NCBI GenBank assembly: GCA_038380435.1
Contig: JAWZYU010000034.1
Location: forward strand, 43,214,901-43,278,900
Length of the DNA stretch: 64,000 nucleotides
Direction of reading: 5' to 3'
Origin: Ryuthela nishihirai
Lineage: Eukaryota; Arthropoda; Arachnida; Araneae; Heptathelidae
Shown here: one piece after another, positions 23,821 through 33,457 of the stretch
How positions within the stretch are numbered: position 1 is the stretch's first letter
Layout of the letters: each line of letters opens with the position of its first letter
Notes under the pieces: model-generated
The model's database searches: none
What the model was told of the DNA's origin: nothing
The model's input: the letters and a program-made list of their open reading frames with translations, nothing else
Position numbers and translations under genes: made by a program

Positions 23821-23882
23821 GTGGCGGATCAATGTTAATCCTATGGGATCCGCCACCCATGTGTTTTAAGCTGGTGGCGGAT
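23821..23882 (+). promoter_or_regulatory. Left subterminal GTGGCGGAT cluster
   Basis: Three copies of gtggcggat within about 60 bp, 30 bp inside the terminus: direct at 23821, inverted at 23847-23856, direct at 23874-23882. The first two form a 10 bp perfect stem (gtggcggatc/gatccgccac). Subterminal repeats commonly bind transposition or replication proteins; that role is inferred here. Confidence 0.6.
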
Positions 23883-24178
23883 GATTATCAATCACATTAG
23901 TCATGCAGTGTCAAAAAGAATACCTCCCTCCAGTGATGTAATAATCTGAAATTATATTATTCAGTTAAATTGCAGATAATCCATTAGTAATTTCCACCGA
24001 CGTCCATCTTGGTTTCCACAAAGTCCGATTTTTTTTTTTCAATTCCACCATTTTGGAATCTGACGTCACCGATTAGCAGTTCTACCTTTTAAAGTATTTT
24101 TACCCAATAGCATTGTTTCTTTCCGTTTCTGCAGGTCAATCTTTTATTCCAGTTTCTGCGGGATAGTCATTCTTCTAG

Positions 24179-24206
24179 TATAAATACGACATCCATCGGT
24201 CAGATT
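24179..24206 (+). promoter_or_regulatory. Core promoter of the left polymerase gene
   Basis: TATA box tataaata at 24179-24186 and an arthropod initiator-like tcagatt at 24200-24206, about 23 bp apart. A second tcagaca lies at 24220. Transcription from here gives a 5' UTR of about 135 bases whose first ATG is the assigned start codon. Confidence 0.65.
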
Positions 24207-24336
24207 CCTCATTCTGTTGTCAGACATTGACAGTGACGGCTCTCTGCTGCTGCTTCTCCGTGATTTTTCCAACGGCAATAGTGATAGTTCTCGACGTCCT
24301 CGTGTAGTATCAGCTATTTTACAACTCTGCTACATA

Positions 24337-27300
24337 ATGTATCCATGTGATATATGTGAGAAGGCTTTCACACTCAAGACAAATCTGATTCGTCATATGA
24401 GAAATCACGATGGAAATAGCCTGTTTAAGTGCTCTGAGTGCGAATCGACATTCTCAAGGAGAGATGATGTCCGACGTCATGAGTTATCCCACACCTCCAG
24501 GAAAACCTACAAATGTGAAGAATGTGCAATGGAGTTTGGGCGAAAAGACAGTCTTTTGCGCCATCAAAGAAAGCCCCACAATAATAAGCGAAAACGTTCT
24601 GAAGATGAAAGGATTCCGCAGAAGAAGCAAAAACCAGACCCTGAAGACCCCTGTCAGTTTACAGAAGAAATGAAAAGGACCCTATCAACACATAAACTGA
24701 CGGCAACGGAAGAAACATCAGTTGACCTCACCTTTTTCCTCGAATCCTCGCGGGAGTCACTCCTAACTCATCTGAAAGAAGAATTGACCTCGAAAGGTAG
24801 CATTAAATGGTACCTTGTCGTGCAAGTGCGATTCAGGCGAAAAGTTTCCCCTTCTACCTTTGAACACTGTACCCCGTTTTTCCGAAGTAACTGTGTCACA
24901 AGCCTACCTACATCATCCCTAAACAGAGAATTGGATTCAGCGTATAAGAAGATTAAGACCTCATTTGAAGAATTTGAAGGAGCACATAGTGGATGGACAC
25001 TGGACGCCGTACTCCACGCTGAAATGAACATTGGAAAATATATCCCTCTTGCAGGATCTAGTTATATCCCTACTCCAAGAGAATTACTGCTAAAACACGC
25101 TATTGTCAATGTATGTAATTCTGACCAAAAATGTTTTGTCTGGTCTGTTTTAGCCTCTTTGTATCCTGCCACAGATAATCCGCAGCGCCTTAACAACTAT
25201 ATACATTTAGAAGACAAATTAAACACATCGGGCTTAATTTTCCCTGTTACAATAAATCAAATATCTAAATTCGAAAAAATGAACAATATTTCTGTTAATG
25301 TTTTTGGATATGAGAAAGAGGTGTTCCCACTCTACATCACACCATTCAGATTTAAAGCGCATGCAAATCTCCTTCTGTTATCGGATGATGAAAAGCAGCA
25401 TTATTGCTCCATTAAGAATATGAGTAGACTTCTCAGTCCTCTCACCAAACATAACGGTGTACGTTTCTACTGTGATTACTGCCTTCACCGTTTCGCAAAT
25501 GAATCCCTCTTGAAGGATCATGTTCCCTATTGTCGAGAACATGGACCTCAGAGAGTAGAACTCCCAACTGAAGAAGAGAAATGGTTGAAATTCACAAATT
25601 TTAAGTTTCAGCAGCTCGTTCCATACGTGATTTATGCCGACTTTGAATCATTCCTAGTGAAAGTGGACACTTGTATGCCTAACCCTGAAAAATCTCACAC
25701 CACTATCACGGCAAATCATGAACCCTGTGGATTTGCATATCTTGTTGTTGGACATGATGGCTGCAGCTATAAGCCTCCAGTAGTTTATAGAGGTCCTAAT
25801 GTAGTAGAAGAATTTTTAGAATGTCTGCTTAAAGAAGAAGAAAACATTAAAAATTTACTGTCGATGATAAAGCCAATGCAGCTCTCGAATCATGAAGAGG
25901 AATCATTTCACAACGCTACTGACTGTCATATTTGTAAGCATGCCCTAGGAGCAGATCGTGTGAGAGATCACGATCATATAACAGGTAAATTCCGAGGAGC
26001 TGCCCATAATTCCTGTAATCTGAACTTTAAGTTAACCAATAGGATTCCAGTTATCTTTCACAACCTAAAGGGATATGACAGCCACCTTATTATGCAGGGA
26101 ATCGGCAGAATCAAAAATAAGAAGATTAATTGCATTCCCAATAACATGGAAACATACATAACCTTCTCCTTAGGGACATTACATTTTATAGACTCCTATC
26201 AGTTTTTAAGCACATCCCTTGAGAAGCTAGTAAATAATTTATCACCAGATGAGTTCCATATTTTAAAGGAACATGTTGAAACTGAACGGTTACACCTGGT
26301 TTTGAGAAAAGGAGTTTACCCCTATGATTATATTGACAACAGTGAAAAGTTTGAACAAATAGTATTACCACCACGTGAAGCATTTTACAACCAACTCACA
26401 GAAGAAGCACTAGGGGAAGAAGACTATACCCATGCAATAAGAGTATGGAATACATTCAACATAAAAAATCTAGGCCAGTATCATGACTTGTACCTGAAGA
26501 CAGACGTGCTCCTCTTAGCTGATGTTTTCGAAAGTTTCAGAAAACTATGCATCAGATACTATGAAATCGATCCCTGCCATGTTTACACAGCTCCTGGATT
26601 AGCCTGGCAAGCATGCTTAAAAATGACAAATGTAAATCTTGAGTTGATAACTGACCCTACAATGTACCTTTTCCTGGAAAAAGGCATACGAGGGGGAATT
26701 TCTGTGATATGCAATCGTCTTAGTACAGCAAACAACAAGTATTTGGACACCTATGATCCTCAGTTACCCTCTAAATACATTATGTACTATGATGCCAACA
26801 ATCTTTATGGATGGGCAATGTCACAATGCCTCCCTCAAAGCGATTTTCGATGGCTTAATAAAGAAGAAATAGCAGATCTAAATATTACGACAATTGCTGA
26901 CGATGCGAATAAAGGATACATATTGGAAGTTGATTTAGATTATCCAGTTTCTCTACACGACAAGCATAATGATTATCCACTAGCCCCTGAGAAACTTCAG
27001 ATTACCAGCAGCATGCTATCCCCATATTGTCAAGAGGTTGCCCAAAGCCTTGGAATAAATACAAACCATTCAGTCGTGAAATTAGCCCCAAATCTAAATT
27101 CTAAGGAAAAATATGTCCTTCATTATCGAAATCTCAAACAATATTTAACCTTCGGTATGCAGCTGAAGAACATACATCGCGTTTTAGAATTTAATCAGTC
27201 TTGCTGGCTAAAACCATATATAGAATTTAATACAGATCAGCGGAAGAAAGCTAGAAACGACTTCGAGAAGGACTTCTTCAAACTGATGAATAATGCTGTG

Positions 27301-28056
27301 TTTGGAAAAACGATGGAAAATTTGAGAAATCGAGTGAAAATTGAATTGACTCAGAGCCCGAAGAGAGTATGCAAGCTCGTAGCATCCCCTGCTTTTCACG
27401 CTTTTCGTGTTTTTGACAACGACCTTGCATGTGTGCAATCAAAGCTAACTAAATTGAAACTCAACAGGCCTATTTATGCTGGTTTCAGTATTCTAGATAT
27501 TAGTAAACTATTGATGTATAGCTTTCATTATGACTATATTAGTCCGAAATATGGAGAAAAAGCTAAATTATTTTTTACTGATACAGATTCACTGTGCTAC
27601 GAGCTTCAAACCGAGGACGTGTATGCTGATATGAAAGACGATATAGATCATTTTGACACGTCCGACTATCACATTGATCATGTTTTGCATAGTACACATA
27701 ATAAAAAGGTACTAGGTAAAATGAAAGATGAACTTTCGGGAGTACCTATCAAACAATTTGCAGGGCTTCGTTCTAAAATGTATTCCCTTCAGAGTTTACA
27801 TGAGGAGAAGAAGACGGGGAAAGGAGTCCCCAAATACATCGTAAAAAGAACCCTTCGTCACAAGGATTACAGAGACTGCTTAATAAACAAATCACCTTGT
27901 CGAGTAGATTTGACAAGGATTCAAAGTAGCAGCCACCATCTTCATACAGTGAAAGGTGTAAAGCTTGGTTTGTCACCATTTGACGATAAAAGATATATTT
28001 TAGAAAATGGTTATGACACCCTTTCGTACGGTCACTACAAAACATTGAAAAAATAA
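24337..28056 (+). CDS. Family B DNA polymerase (Polinton protein-primed type), left-arm copy
   Basis: Predicted to replicate the element's linear DNA, by family using a protein primer. It has 1,239 residues from the first ATG after the TATA box; the frame is open further upstream but has no ATG. Order: C2H2 fingers at C4/C7/H20/H24, C32/C35/H48/H52 and C60/C63/H76/H81; a basic nuclear-localisation-like stretch at 83-100; a further C2HC cluster at 379-399; Exo I YADFES (D435, E437); an endonuclease VII-like zinc/HNH module (C530, C533, DHDH 544-547, H557, C560); Exo II HNLKGYD (D581); Exo III Y719/D723; Pol A DANNLYGW (D819); Pol B KLMNNAVFGK (982-991); Pol C DTD (1082-1084); and KMY near 1147-1149. 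All catalytic residues are present, so it looks functional. Length fits Polinton polymerases. No intron is needed. The right arm encodes an identical protein. Confidence 0.95.
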   Translation: MYPCDICEKAFTLKTNLIRHMRNHDGNSLFKCSECESTFSRRDDVRRHELSHTSRKTYKCEECAMEFGRKDSLLRHQRKPHNNKRKRSEDERIPQKKQKPDPEDPCQFTEEMKRTLSTHKLTATEETSVDLTFFLESSRESLLTHLKEELTSKGSIKWYLVVQVRFRRKVSPSTFEHCTPFFRSNCVTSLPTSSLNRELDSAYKKIKTSFEEFEGAHSGWTLDAVLHAEMNIGKYIPLAGSSYIPTPRELLLKHAIVNVCNSDQKCFVWSVLASLYPATDNPQRLNNYIHLEDKLNTSGLIFPVTINQISKFEKMNNISVNVFGYEKEVFPLYITPFRFKAHANLLLLSDDEKQHYCSIKNMSRLLSPLTKHNGVRFYCDYCLHRFANESLLKDHVPYCREHGPQRVELPTEEEKWLKFTNFKFQQLVPYVIYADFESFLVKVDTCMPNPEKSHTTITANHEPCGFAYLVVGHDGCSYKPPVVYRGPNVVEEFLECLLKEEENIKNLLSMIKPMQLSNHEEESFHNATDCHICKHALGADRVRDHDHITGKFRGAAHNSCNLNFKLTNRIPVIFHNLKGYDSHLIMQGIGRIKNKKINCIPNNMETYITFSLGTLHFIDSYQFLSTSLEKLVNNLSPDEFHILKEHVETERLHLVLRKGVYPYDYIDNSEKFEQIVLPPREAFYNQLTEEALGEEDYTHAIRVWNTFNIKNLGQYHDLYLKTDVLLLADVFESFRKLCIRYYEIDPCHVYTAPGLAWQACLKMTNVNLELITDPTMYLFLEKGIRGGISVICNRLSTANNKYLDTYDPQLPSKYIMYYDANNLYGWAMSQCLPQSDFRWLNKEEIADLNITTIADDANKGYILEVDLDYPVSLHDKHNDYPLAPEKLQITSSMLSPYCQEVAQSLGINTNHSVVKLAPNLNSKEKYVLHYRNLKQYLTFGMQLKNIHRVLEFNQSCWLKPYIEFNTDQRKKARNDFEKDFFKLMNNAVFGKTMENLRNRVKIELTQSPKRVCKLVASPAFHAFRVFDNDLACVQSKLTKLKLNRPIYAGFSILDISKLLMYSFHYDYISPKYGEKAKLFFTDTDSLCYELQTEDVYADMKDDIDHFDTSDYHIDHVLHSTHNKKVLGKMKDELSGVPIKQFAGLRSKMYSLQSLHEEKKTGKGVPKYIVKRTLRHKDYRDCLINKSPCRVDLTRIQSSSHHLHTVKGVKLGLSPFDDKRYILENGYDTLSYGHYKTLKK

Positions 28057-28373
28057 CATAGCAGAAAAAACGAATATTTCACTGTGATTTTTAATATGCT
28101 TGAGCTATTTATGTATAAAAAATATGATAATTTTATCCAAATGTGTGCATATAACCCCCTATATATGTAAAAATAATACATGTTATTATTATATGTAGAT
28201 AGCTGTATGTAAAAACCATTTCCTCTGTTAACCTGCATTTTTTTTTTTTGTAAGCAGGCTGTAAAGTATAATCAATGTGAAAAAGCATCATTGTGAAATG
28301 TATAAAATTGTAAACCAATGGAAATCATTACATGTGCACGCATTGTCATTGTTTCACCTAATACTTTGAAATC

Positions 28374-28379
28374 AATAAA
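28374..28379 (+). terminator. Polyadenylation signal AATAAA, left polymerase gene
   Basis: AATAAA about 320 bp after the stop codon, followed by T-rich and GT-rich sequence. First good candidate in the 3' flank. Confidence 0.6.
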
Positions 28380-28585
28380 AATTTTTAAATGAAATATATG
28401 TGTCGTCTGAGTCTTATCCTTGGCAAGTGGAGTGATAAACAAGCGTTAGCCGCTTCTCACGTGACTTACTCCGCATGCACCTGTGATGCTGACTCACTTC
28501 CAACCGCTCATATCCTGTTGGAAGGTCAGACCTCACTCACTGCGAGAAAGCTCTTCTAGGATCCATTTCTGGGATTACACTTATA

Positions 28586-28972
28586 ATGAAAGGTGAGTAA
28601 TTCTCTAAATTTTCATGGTTTATCAAACATTACTTATAATTTCGTGATGTAGTGACGTTCTCAAGTATTAAGAAGTGATGAAAACATAAGATTTCCTTTC
28701 AAAGTTATCGTAACTCGCTTGCTTGCTTGTTACCGGAACAAGCCTCCTAGAAATCAACGTCTTTTTTTTTTAAAGCAATCACCTCTCAAAAGCACCGCAA
28801 CTTCAATAAATGCTCTGAGTGCTGTGTTTATGAAAAATATATCAGTACGGGATGAAATTCTAATTTTTACTTTGCAGAGACGAGAACTTTACGTAGATTT
28901 TTACAGAGAAATAATCGAAATTATTGCATCAGCCATTTAGCGATAAAGTATTTTAGAGCAGATTTTTACTGA
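28586..28972 (+). other. Possible spliced micro-ORF, left arm
   Basis: An ATG at 28586 is followed seven bases later by a strong donor (aaag|gtgagt). A good acceptor (ctaatttttactttgcag) ends at 28877. Joining them gives a frame of 33 codons plus a stop at 28970-28972. The protein would be basic and is not recognised. The acceptor and exon are duplicated at about 29807. Upstream, 28520-28530 has an initiator-like tcagacc. This may be a real small gene, an untranslated leader or chance. Confidence 0.25.
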
Positions 28973-29597
28973 ATATTAATACTTTAGAATAAAGGATAAT
29001 TTCCTGTATATAATACAGAGGTGTACAGACGAATTTTATTTCCTACGAATAAAAAACAAAAATAGGATTTTCATACTGTTATTCGAATTACTCACTTACC
29101 ACTTGTTTCAACTGTTTAGTAAAAAAAAAAATACATTTAATTCCCAGTTTTTTAACGACTGAGATAAAAAAAAATATGCTTACCTACATTAAATACAATG
29201 TAAAATAGCGAAATTCACCACTTATTTCAACTGTTTAGTAAAAAAAATACATTTAATTCCCAGATTTTTAACGACTGAGATAAAAAAAATATGCTTACCT
29301 ACATTAAATACAATGTAAAATAGCGAAATTCACCACTAATTTCAGCTGCTTAATATCAAGAAATACAGGCGATTTCCTGTTTTTTTTTTTTTAGCATTGC
29401 ACATAAGAGAAAAAAAAAGACTAGCGAACGTATTAACATGTATACCTCTGGTACTTAAATATGACATGCTCTGTGTTTCAATATTACACATTTTTTCAGT
29501 AGTTTACACATTAATTACTAATTTTTTTTTTCATTCAACAGTTAAGTATCACAATTGGAAGTAATGTGCGCAATATTTCCTGTTTAAATGCATCTCT
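28690..29597 (+). repeat. Internal direct repeat, copy 1, left arm
   Basis: Starts gatttcctttcaaagttatc and ends cctgtttaaatgcatctct. The colinear second copy is at 29609-30388. Copy 1 also contains a tandem duplication of about 120 bp (ttcaccact, then tttcaactgtttagt, to tgtaaaatagcgaaa) at roughly 29090-29335. AT-rich and non-coding apart from the possible exon noted above. Confidence 0.85.
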
Positions 29598-29608
29598 CTA
29601 CAAAAAAA

Positions 29609-30388
29609 GATTTCCTTTCAAAATTATCGTAACTCGCTTGCTTGCTAGTACATTACATGGCCCGAATCGAGCCACCTCGAAATCAACGTTTTTTTTTTTG
29701 AAGCGATCACTTCTCAGAAGTGGAAGACTTCAATAAATGCACCGAGTGCTGTGTTTATGAGAAAATTATCAGCACGGAATGAAAATCTAATTTTTTTTAC
29801 TTGCAGAGACGAGAACTTTACGTAGATTTTTACAGAGAAATAATCGAAATTATTGCATCAGCCATTTAGCGATAAAGTGTTTTACTGAATATTAATACTT
29901 TAGAATAAAGCATAATTTCCGGTGTATAATACCGAGGTGTACAGACGAATTTTATTTCCTATGAATAAAAAAATAGGATTTTGATACCGTTATTCGAATT
30001 ACTCAGTTAATTCACCACTTATTTCAACTGTAAAAAAAAAAATACATTTAATTCCCAGATTTTTTAACGACTGAGATAAAAAAAATAATATGCTTACCTA
30101 CATTAAATACAATGTAAAATAGCGAAAATTCACCACTAATTTCAGCTGCTTAATATCAAGAAATACAAACGATTTCCTGTTTCTTTTTTTTTAGCATTGC
30201 ACATAAGAAAAAAAGACTAGCGAACGTATCAACATGTACCTCTGAGACTTAAATATGACATGCTCTGTGTTTCAATATTACACATTTTTTTCAGTATTTT
30301 ACACATTAATTACTTACTTTTTTTCATTCAACAGTTAAGTACCCAATTGGAAGTAATGTTAGCAATATTTCCTGTTTAAATACATCTC
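29609..30388 (+). repeat. Internal direct repeat, copy 2, left arm
   Basis: Diverged copy of 28690-29597, with a different stretch after gcttgctagta and only one of the 120 bp subunits. It retains an acceptor-like sequence ending at 29806. Confidence 0.85.
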
Positions 30389-30714
30389 CAGAAATCCGCT
30401 TTAAAACATTTTCTTATAATTTAAGGGGAAAATAAAGAATTTTAATTGAATTTCTTTTAACACTATATACTTAATATATTGTAATCAACGTATTCTATAT
30501 ACAAAACGAATTAATACAGCCTAGTTACTGGAAATTAACATGATGTTGAAGTGCTTTCTACCTAAAGATTTAAAAAAAACCTGAAGACTTTAATTTTAAT
30601 TACATTTTTAGCCACTAGATGGCGACACAGTTACTATTAGACCTTGGGACAGACGAGAGAAACTTGAAGCCTTTGCTCAGAGCGCCACCTAGCGGGATTT
30701 TCAGTAGTTTAGTC

Positions 30715-30799
30715 ACAACCTACGGTTCCCCCTTTGCACAGTGCTTTCCCCTCTGACGTCACCACGTGGACTTTGACCCAAGGGGGACCGTCCGGTTGC
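30715..30799. other. Central spacer of the palindrome
   Basis: 85 bp. Its outer 22 bp on each side are still imperfectly inverted (caacctacggttccccc against caaccggacggtccccc), while the innermost about 40 bp are unique and contain tgacgtcaccacgtgg. The palindrome therefore once reached further inward, and only the centre has diverged. Confidence 0.85.
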
Positions 30800-31125
30800 G
30801 ACTAAACTACTGAAAATCCCGCTAGGTGGCGCTCTGAGCAAAGGCTTCAAGTTTCTCTCGTCTGTCCCAAGGTCTAATAGTAACTGTGTCGCCATCTAGT
30901 GGCTAAAAATGTAATTAAAATTAAAGTCTTCAGGTTTTTTTTAAATCTTTAGGTAGAAAGCACTTCAACATCATGTTAATTTCCAGTAACTAGGCTGTAT
31001 TAATTCGTTTTGTATATAGAATACGTTGATTACAATATATTAAGTATATAGTGTTAAAAGAAATTCAATTAAAATTCTTTATTTTCCCCTTAAATTATAA
31101 GAAAATGTTTTAAAGCGGATTTCTG

Positions 31126-31905
31126 GAGATGTATTTAAACAGGAAATATTGCTAACATTACTTCCAATTGGGTACTTAACTGTTGAATGAAAAAAAGTAA
31201 GTAATTAATGTGTAAAATACTGAAAAAAATGTGTAATATTGAAACACAGAGCATGTCATATTTAAGTCTCAGAGGTACATGTTGATACGTTCGCTAGTCT
31301 TTTTTTCTTATGTGCAATGCTAAAAAAAAAGAAACAGGAAATCGTTTGTATTTCTTGATATTAAGCAGCTGAAATTAGTGGTGAATTTTCGCTATTTTAC
31401 ATTGTATTTAATGTAGGTAAGCATATTATTTTTTTTATCTCAGTCGTTAAAAAATCTGGGAATTAAATGTATTTTTTTTTTTACAGTTGAAATAAGTGGT
31501 GAATTAACTGAGTAATTCGAATAACGGTATCAAAATCCTATTTTTTTATTCATAGGAAATAAAATTCGTCTGTACACCTCGGTATTATACACCGGAAATT
31601 ATGCTTTATTCTAAAGTATTAATATTCAGTAAAACACTTTATCGCTAAATGGCTGATGCAATAATTTCGATTATTTCTCTGTAAAAATCTACGTAAAGTT
31701 CTCGTCTCTGCAAGTAAAAAAAATTAGATTTTCATTCCGTGCTGATAATTTTCTCATAAACACAGCACTCGGTGCATTTATTGAAGTCTTCCACTTCTGA
31801 GAAGTGATCGCTTCAAAAAAAAAAACGTTGATTTCGAGGTGGCTCGATTCGGGCCATGTAATGTACTAGCAAGCAAGCGAGTTACGATAATTTTGAAAGG
31901 AAATC
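31126..31905 (-). repeat. Internal direct repeat, copy 2, right arm
   Basis: Mirror of 29609-30388. Confidence 0.8.
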
Positions 31906-31916
31906 TTTTTTTGTAG

Positions 31917-32824
31917 AGAGATGCATTTAAACAGGAAATATTGCGCACATTACTTCCAATTGTGATACTTAACTGTTGAATGAAAAAAAAAATTAGTAAT
32001 TAATGTGTAAACTACTGAAAAAATGTGTAATATTGAAACACAGAGCATGTCATATTTAAGTACCAGAGGTATACATGTTAATACGTTCGCTAGTCTTTTT
32101 TTTTCTCTTATGTGCAATGCTAAAAAAAAAAAAACAGGAAATCGCCTGTATTTCTTGATATTAAGCAGCTGAAATTAGTGGTGAATTTCGCTATTTTACA
32201 TTGTATTTAATGTAGGTAAGCATATTTTTTTTATCTCAGTCGTTAAAAATCTGGGAATTAAATGTATTTTTTTTACTAAACAGTTGAAATAAGTGGTGAA
32301 TTTCGCTATTTTACATTGTATTTAATGTAGGTAAGCATATTTTTTTTTATCTCAGTCGTTAAAAAACTGGGAATTAAATGTATTTTTTTTTTTACTAAAC
32401 AGTTGAAACAAGTGGTAAGTGAGTAATTCGAATAACAGTATGAAAATCCTATTTTTGTTTTTTATTCGTAGGAAATAAAATTCGTCTGTACACCTCTGTA
32501 TTATATACAGGAAATTATCCTTTATTCTAAAGTATTAATATTCAGTAAAAATCTGCTCTAAAATACTTTATCGCTAAATGGCTGATGCAATAATTTCGAT
32601 TATTTCTCTGTAAAAATCTACGTAAAGTTCTCGTCTCTGCAAAGTAAAAATTAGAATTTCATCCCGTACTGATATATTTTTCATAAACACAGCACTCAGA
32701 GCATTTATTGAAGTCCCGGTGCTTTTGAGAGGTGATTGCTTTAAAAAAAAAAGACGTTGATTTCTAGGAGGCTTGTTCCGGTAACAAGCAAGCAAGCGAG
32801 TTACGATAACTTTGAAAGGAAATC
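31917..32824 (-). repeat. Internal direct repeat, copy 1, right arm
   Basis: Mirror of 28690-29597. Carries the two-base difference at 32715-32716. Confidence 0.8.
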
Positions 32825-32928
32825 TTATGTTTTCATCACTTCTTAATACTTGAGAACGTCACTACATCACGAAATTATAAGTAATGTTTGATAAACCATG
32901 AAAATTTAGAGAATTACTCACCTTTCAT
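32542..32928 (-). other. Possible spliced micro-ORF, right arm
   Basis: Mirror of the 28586-28972 candidate, with the same start, donor, acceptor and stop. The only arm difference falls in its putative intron. Confidence 0.25.
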
Positions 32929-33134
32929 TATAAGTGTAATCCCAGAAATGGATCCTAGAAGAGCTTTCTCGCAGTGAGTGAGGTCTGACCTTCCAACAGG
33001 ATATGAGCGGTTGGAAGTGAGTCAGCATCACAGGTGCATGCGGAGTAAGTCACGTGAGAAGCGGCTAACGCTTGTTTATCACTCCACTTGCCAAGGATAA
33101 GACTCAGACGACACATATATTTCATTTAAAAATT

Positions 33135-33140
33135 TTTATT
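33135..33140 (-). terminator. Polyadenylation signal AATAAA, right polymerase gene
   Basis: Reads AATAAA on the minus strand, mirrored from 28374-28379. Confidence 0.6.
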
Positions 33141-33457
33141 GATTTCAAAGTATTAGGTGAAACAATGACAATGCGTGCACATGTAATGATTTCCATTGGT
33201 TTACAATTTTATACATTTCACAATGATGCTTTTTCACATTGATTATACTTTACAGCCTGCTTACAAAAAAAAAAAATGCAGGTTAACAGAGGAAATGGTT
33301 TTTACATACAGCTATCTACATATAATAATAACATGTATTATTTTTACATATATAGGGGGTTATATGCACACATTTGGATAAAATTATCATATTTTTTATA
33401 CATAAATAGCTCAAGCATATTAAAAATCACAGTGAAATATTCGTTTTTTCTGCTATG

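Larger units (their letters stand above)
23792..30714 (+). repeat. Left arm of the giant inverted repeat
   Basis: Reverse complement of 30800-37722. By eye I found only one difference: an adjacent pair at 28798-28799 (CA) against 32715-32716 (read as GG on that strand). Homopolymer runs that I counted are the same length in both arms. Confidence 0.93.

Noticed and set aside
24217..24336. A 40-codon N-terminal extension of the polymerase starting at TTG
   Set aside because: It has no ATG, begins just after the TATA and initiator elements, and lies where a 5' UTR is expected. The first ATG in the predicted transcript is at 24337.
24768..27438. Minus-strand frames of 65-90 codons inside the polymerase gene
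   Set aside because: Antisense shadows of the coding sequence; the same frames appear mirrored in the right arm.
28700..30700. Hidden integrase, ATPase or capsid gene in the inner part of the arms
   Set aside because: The region is AT-rich with frequent stops in all frames, and no motif of those families could be read. Only the tiny spliced candidate remains.
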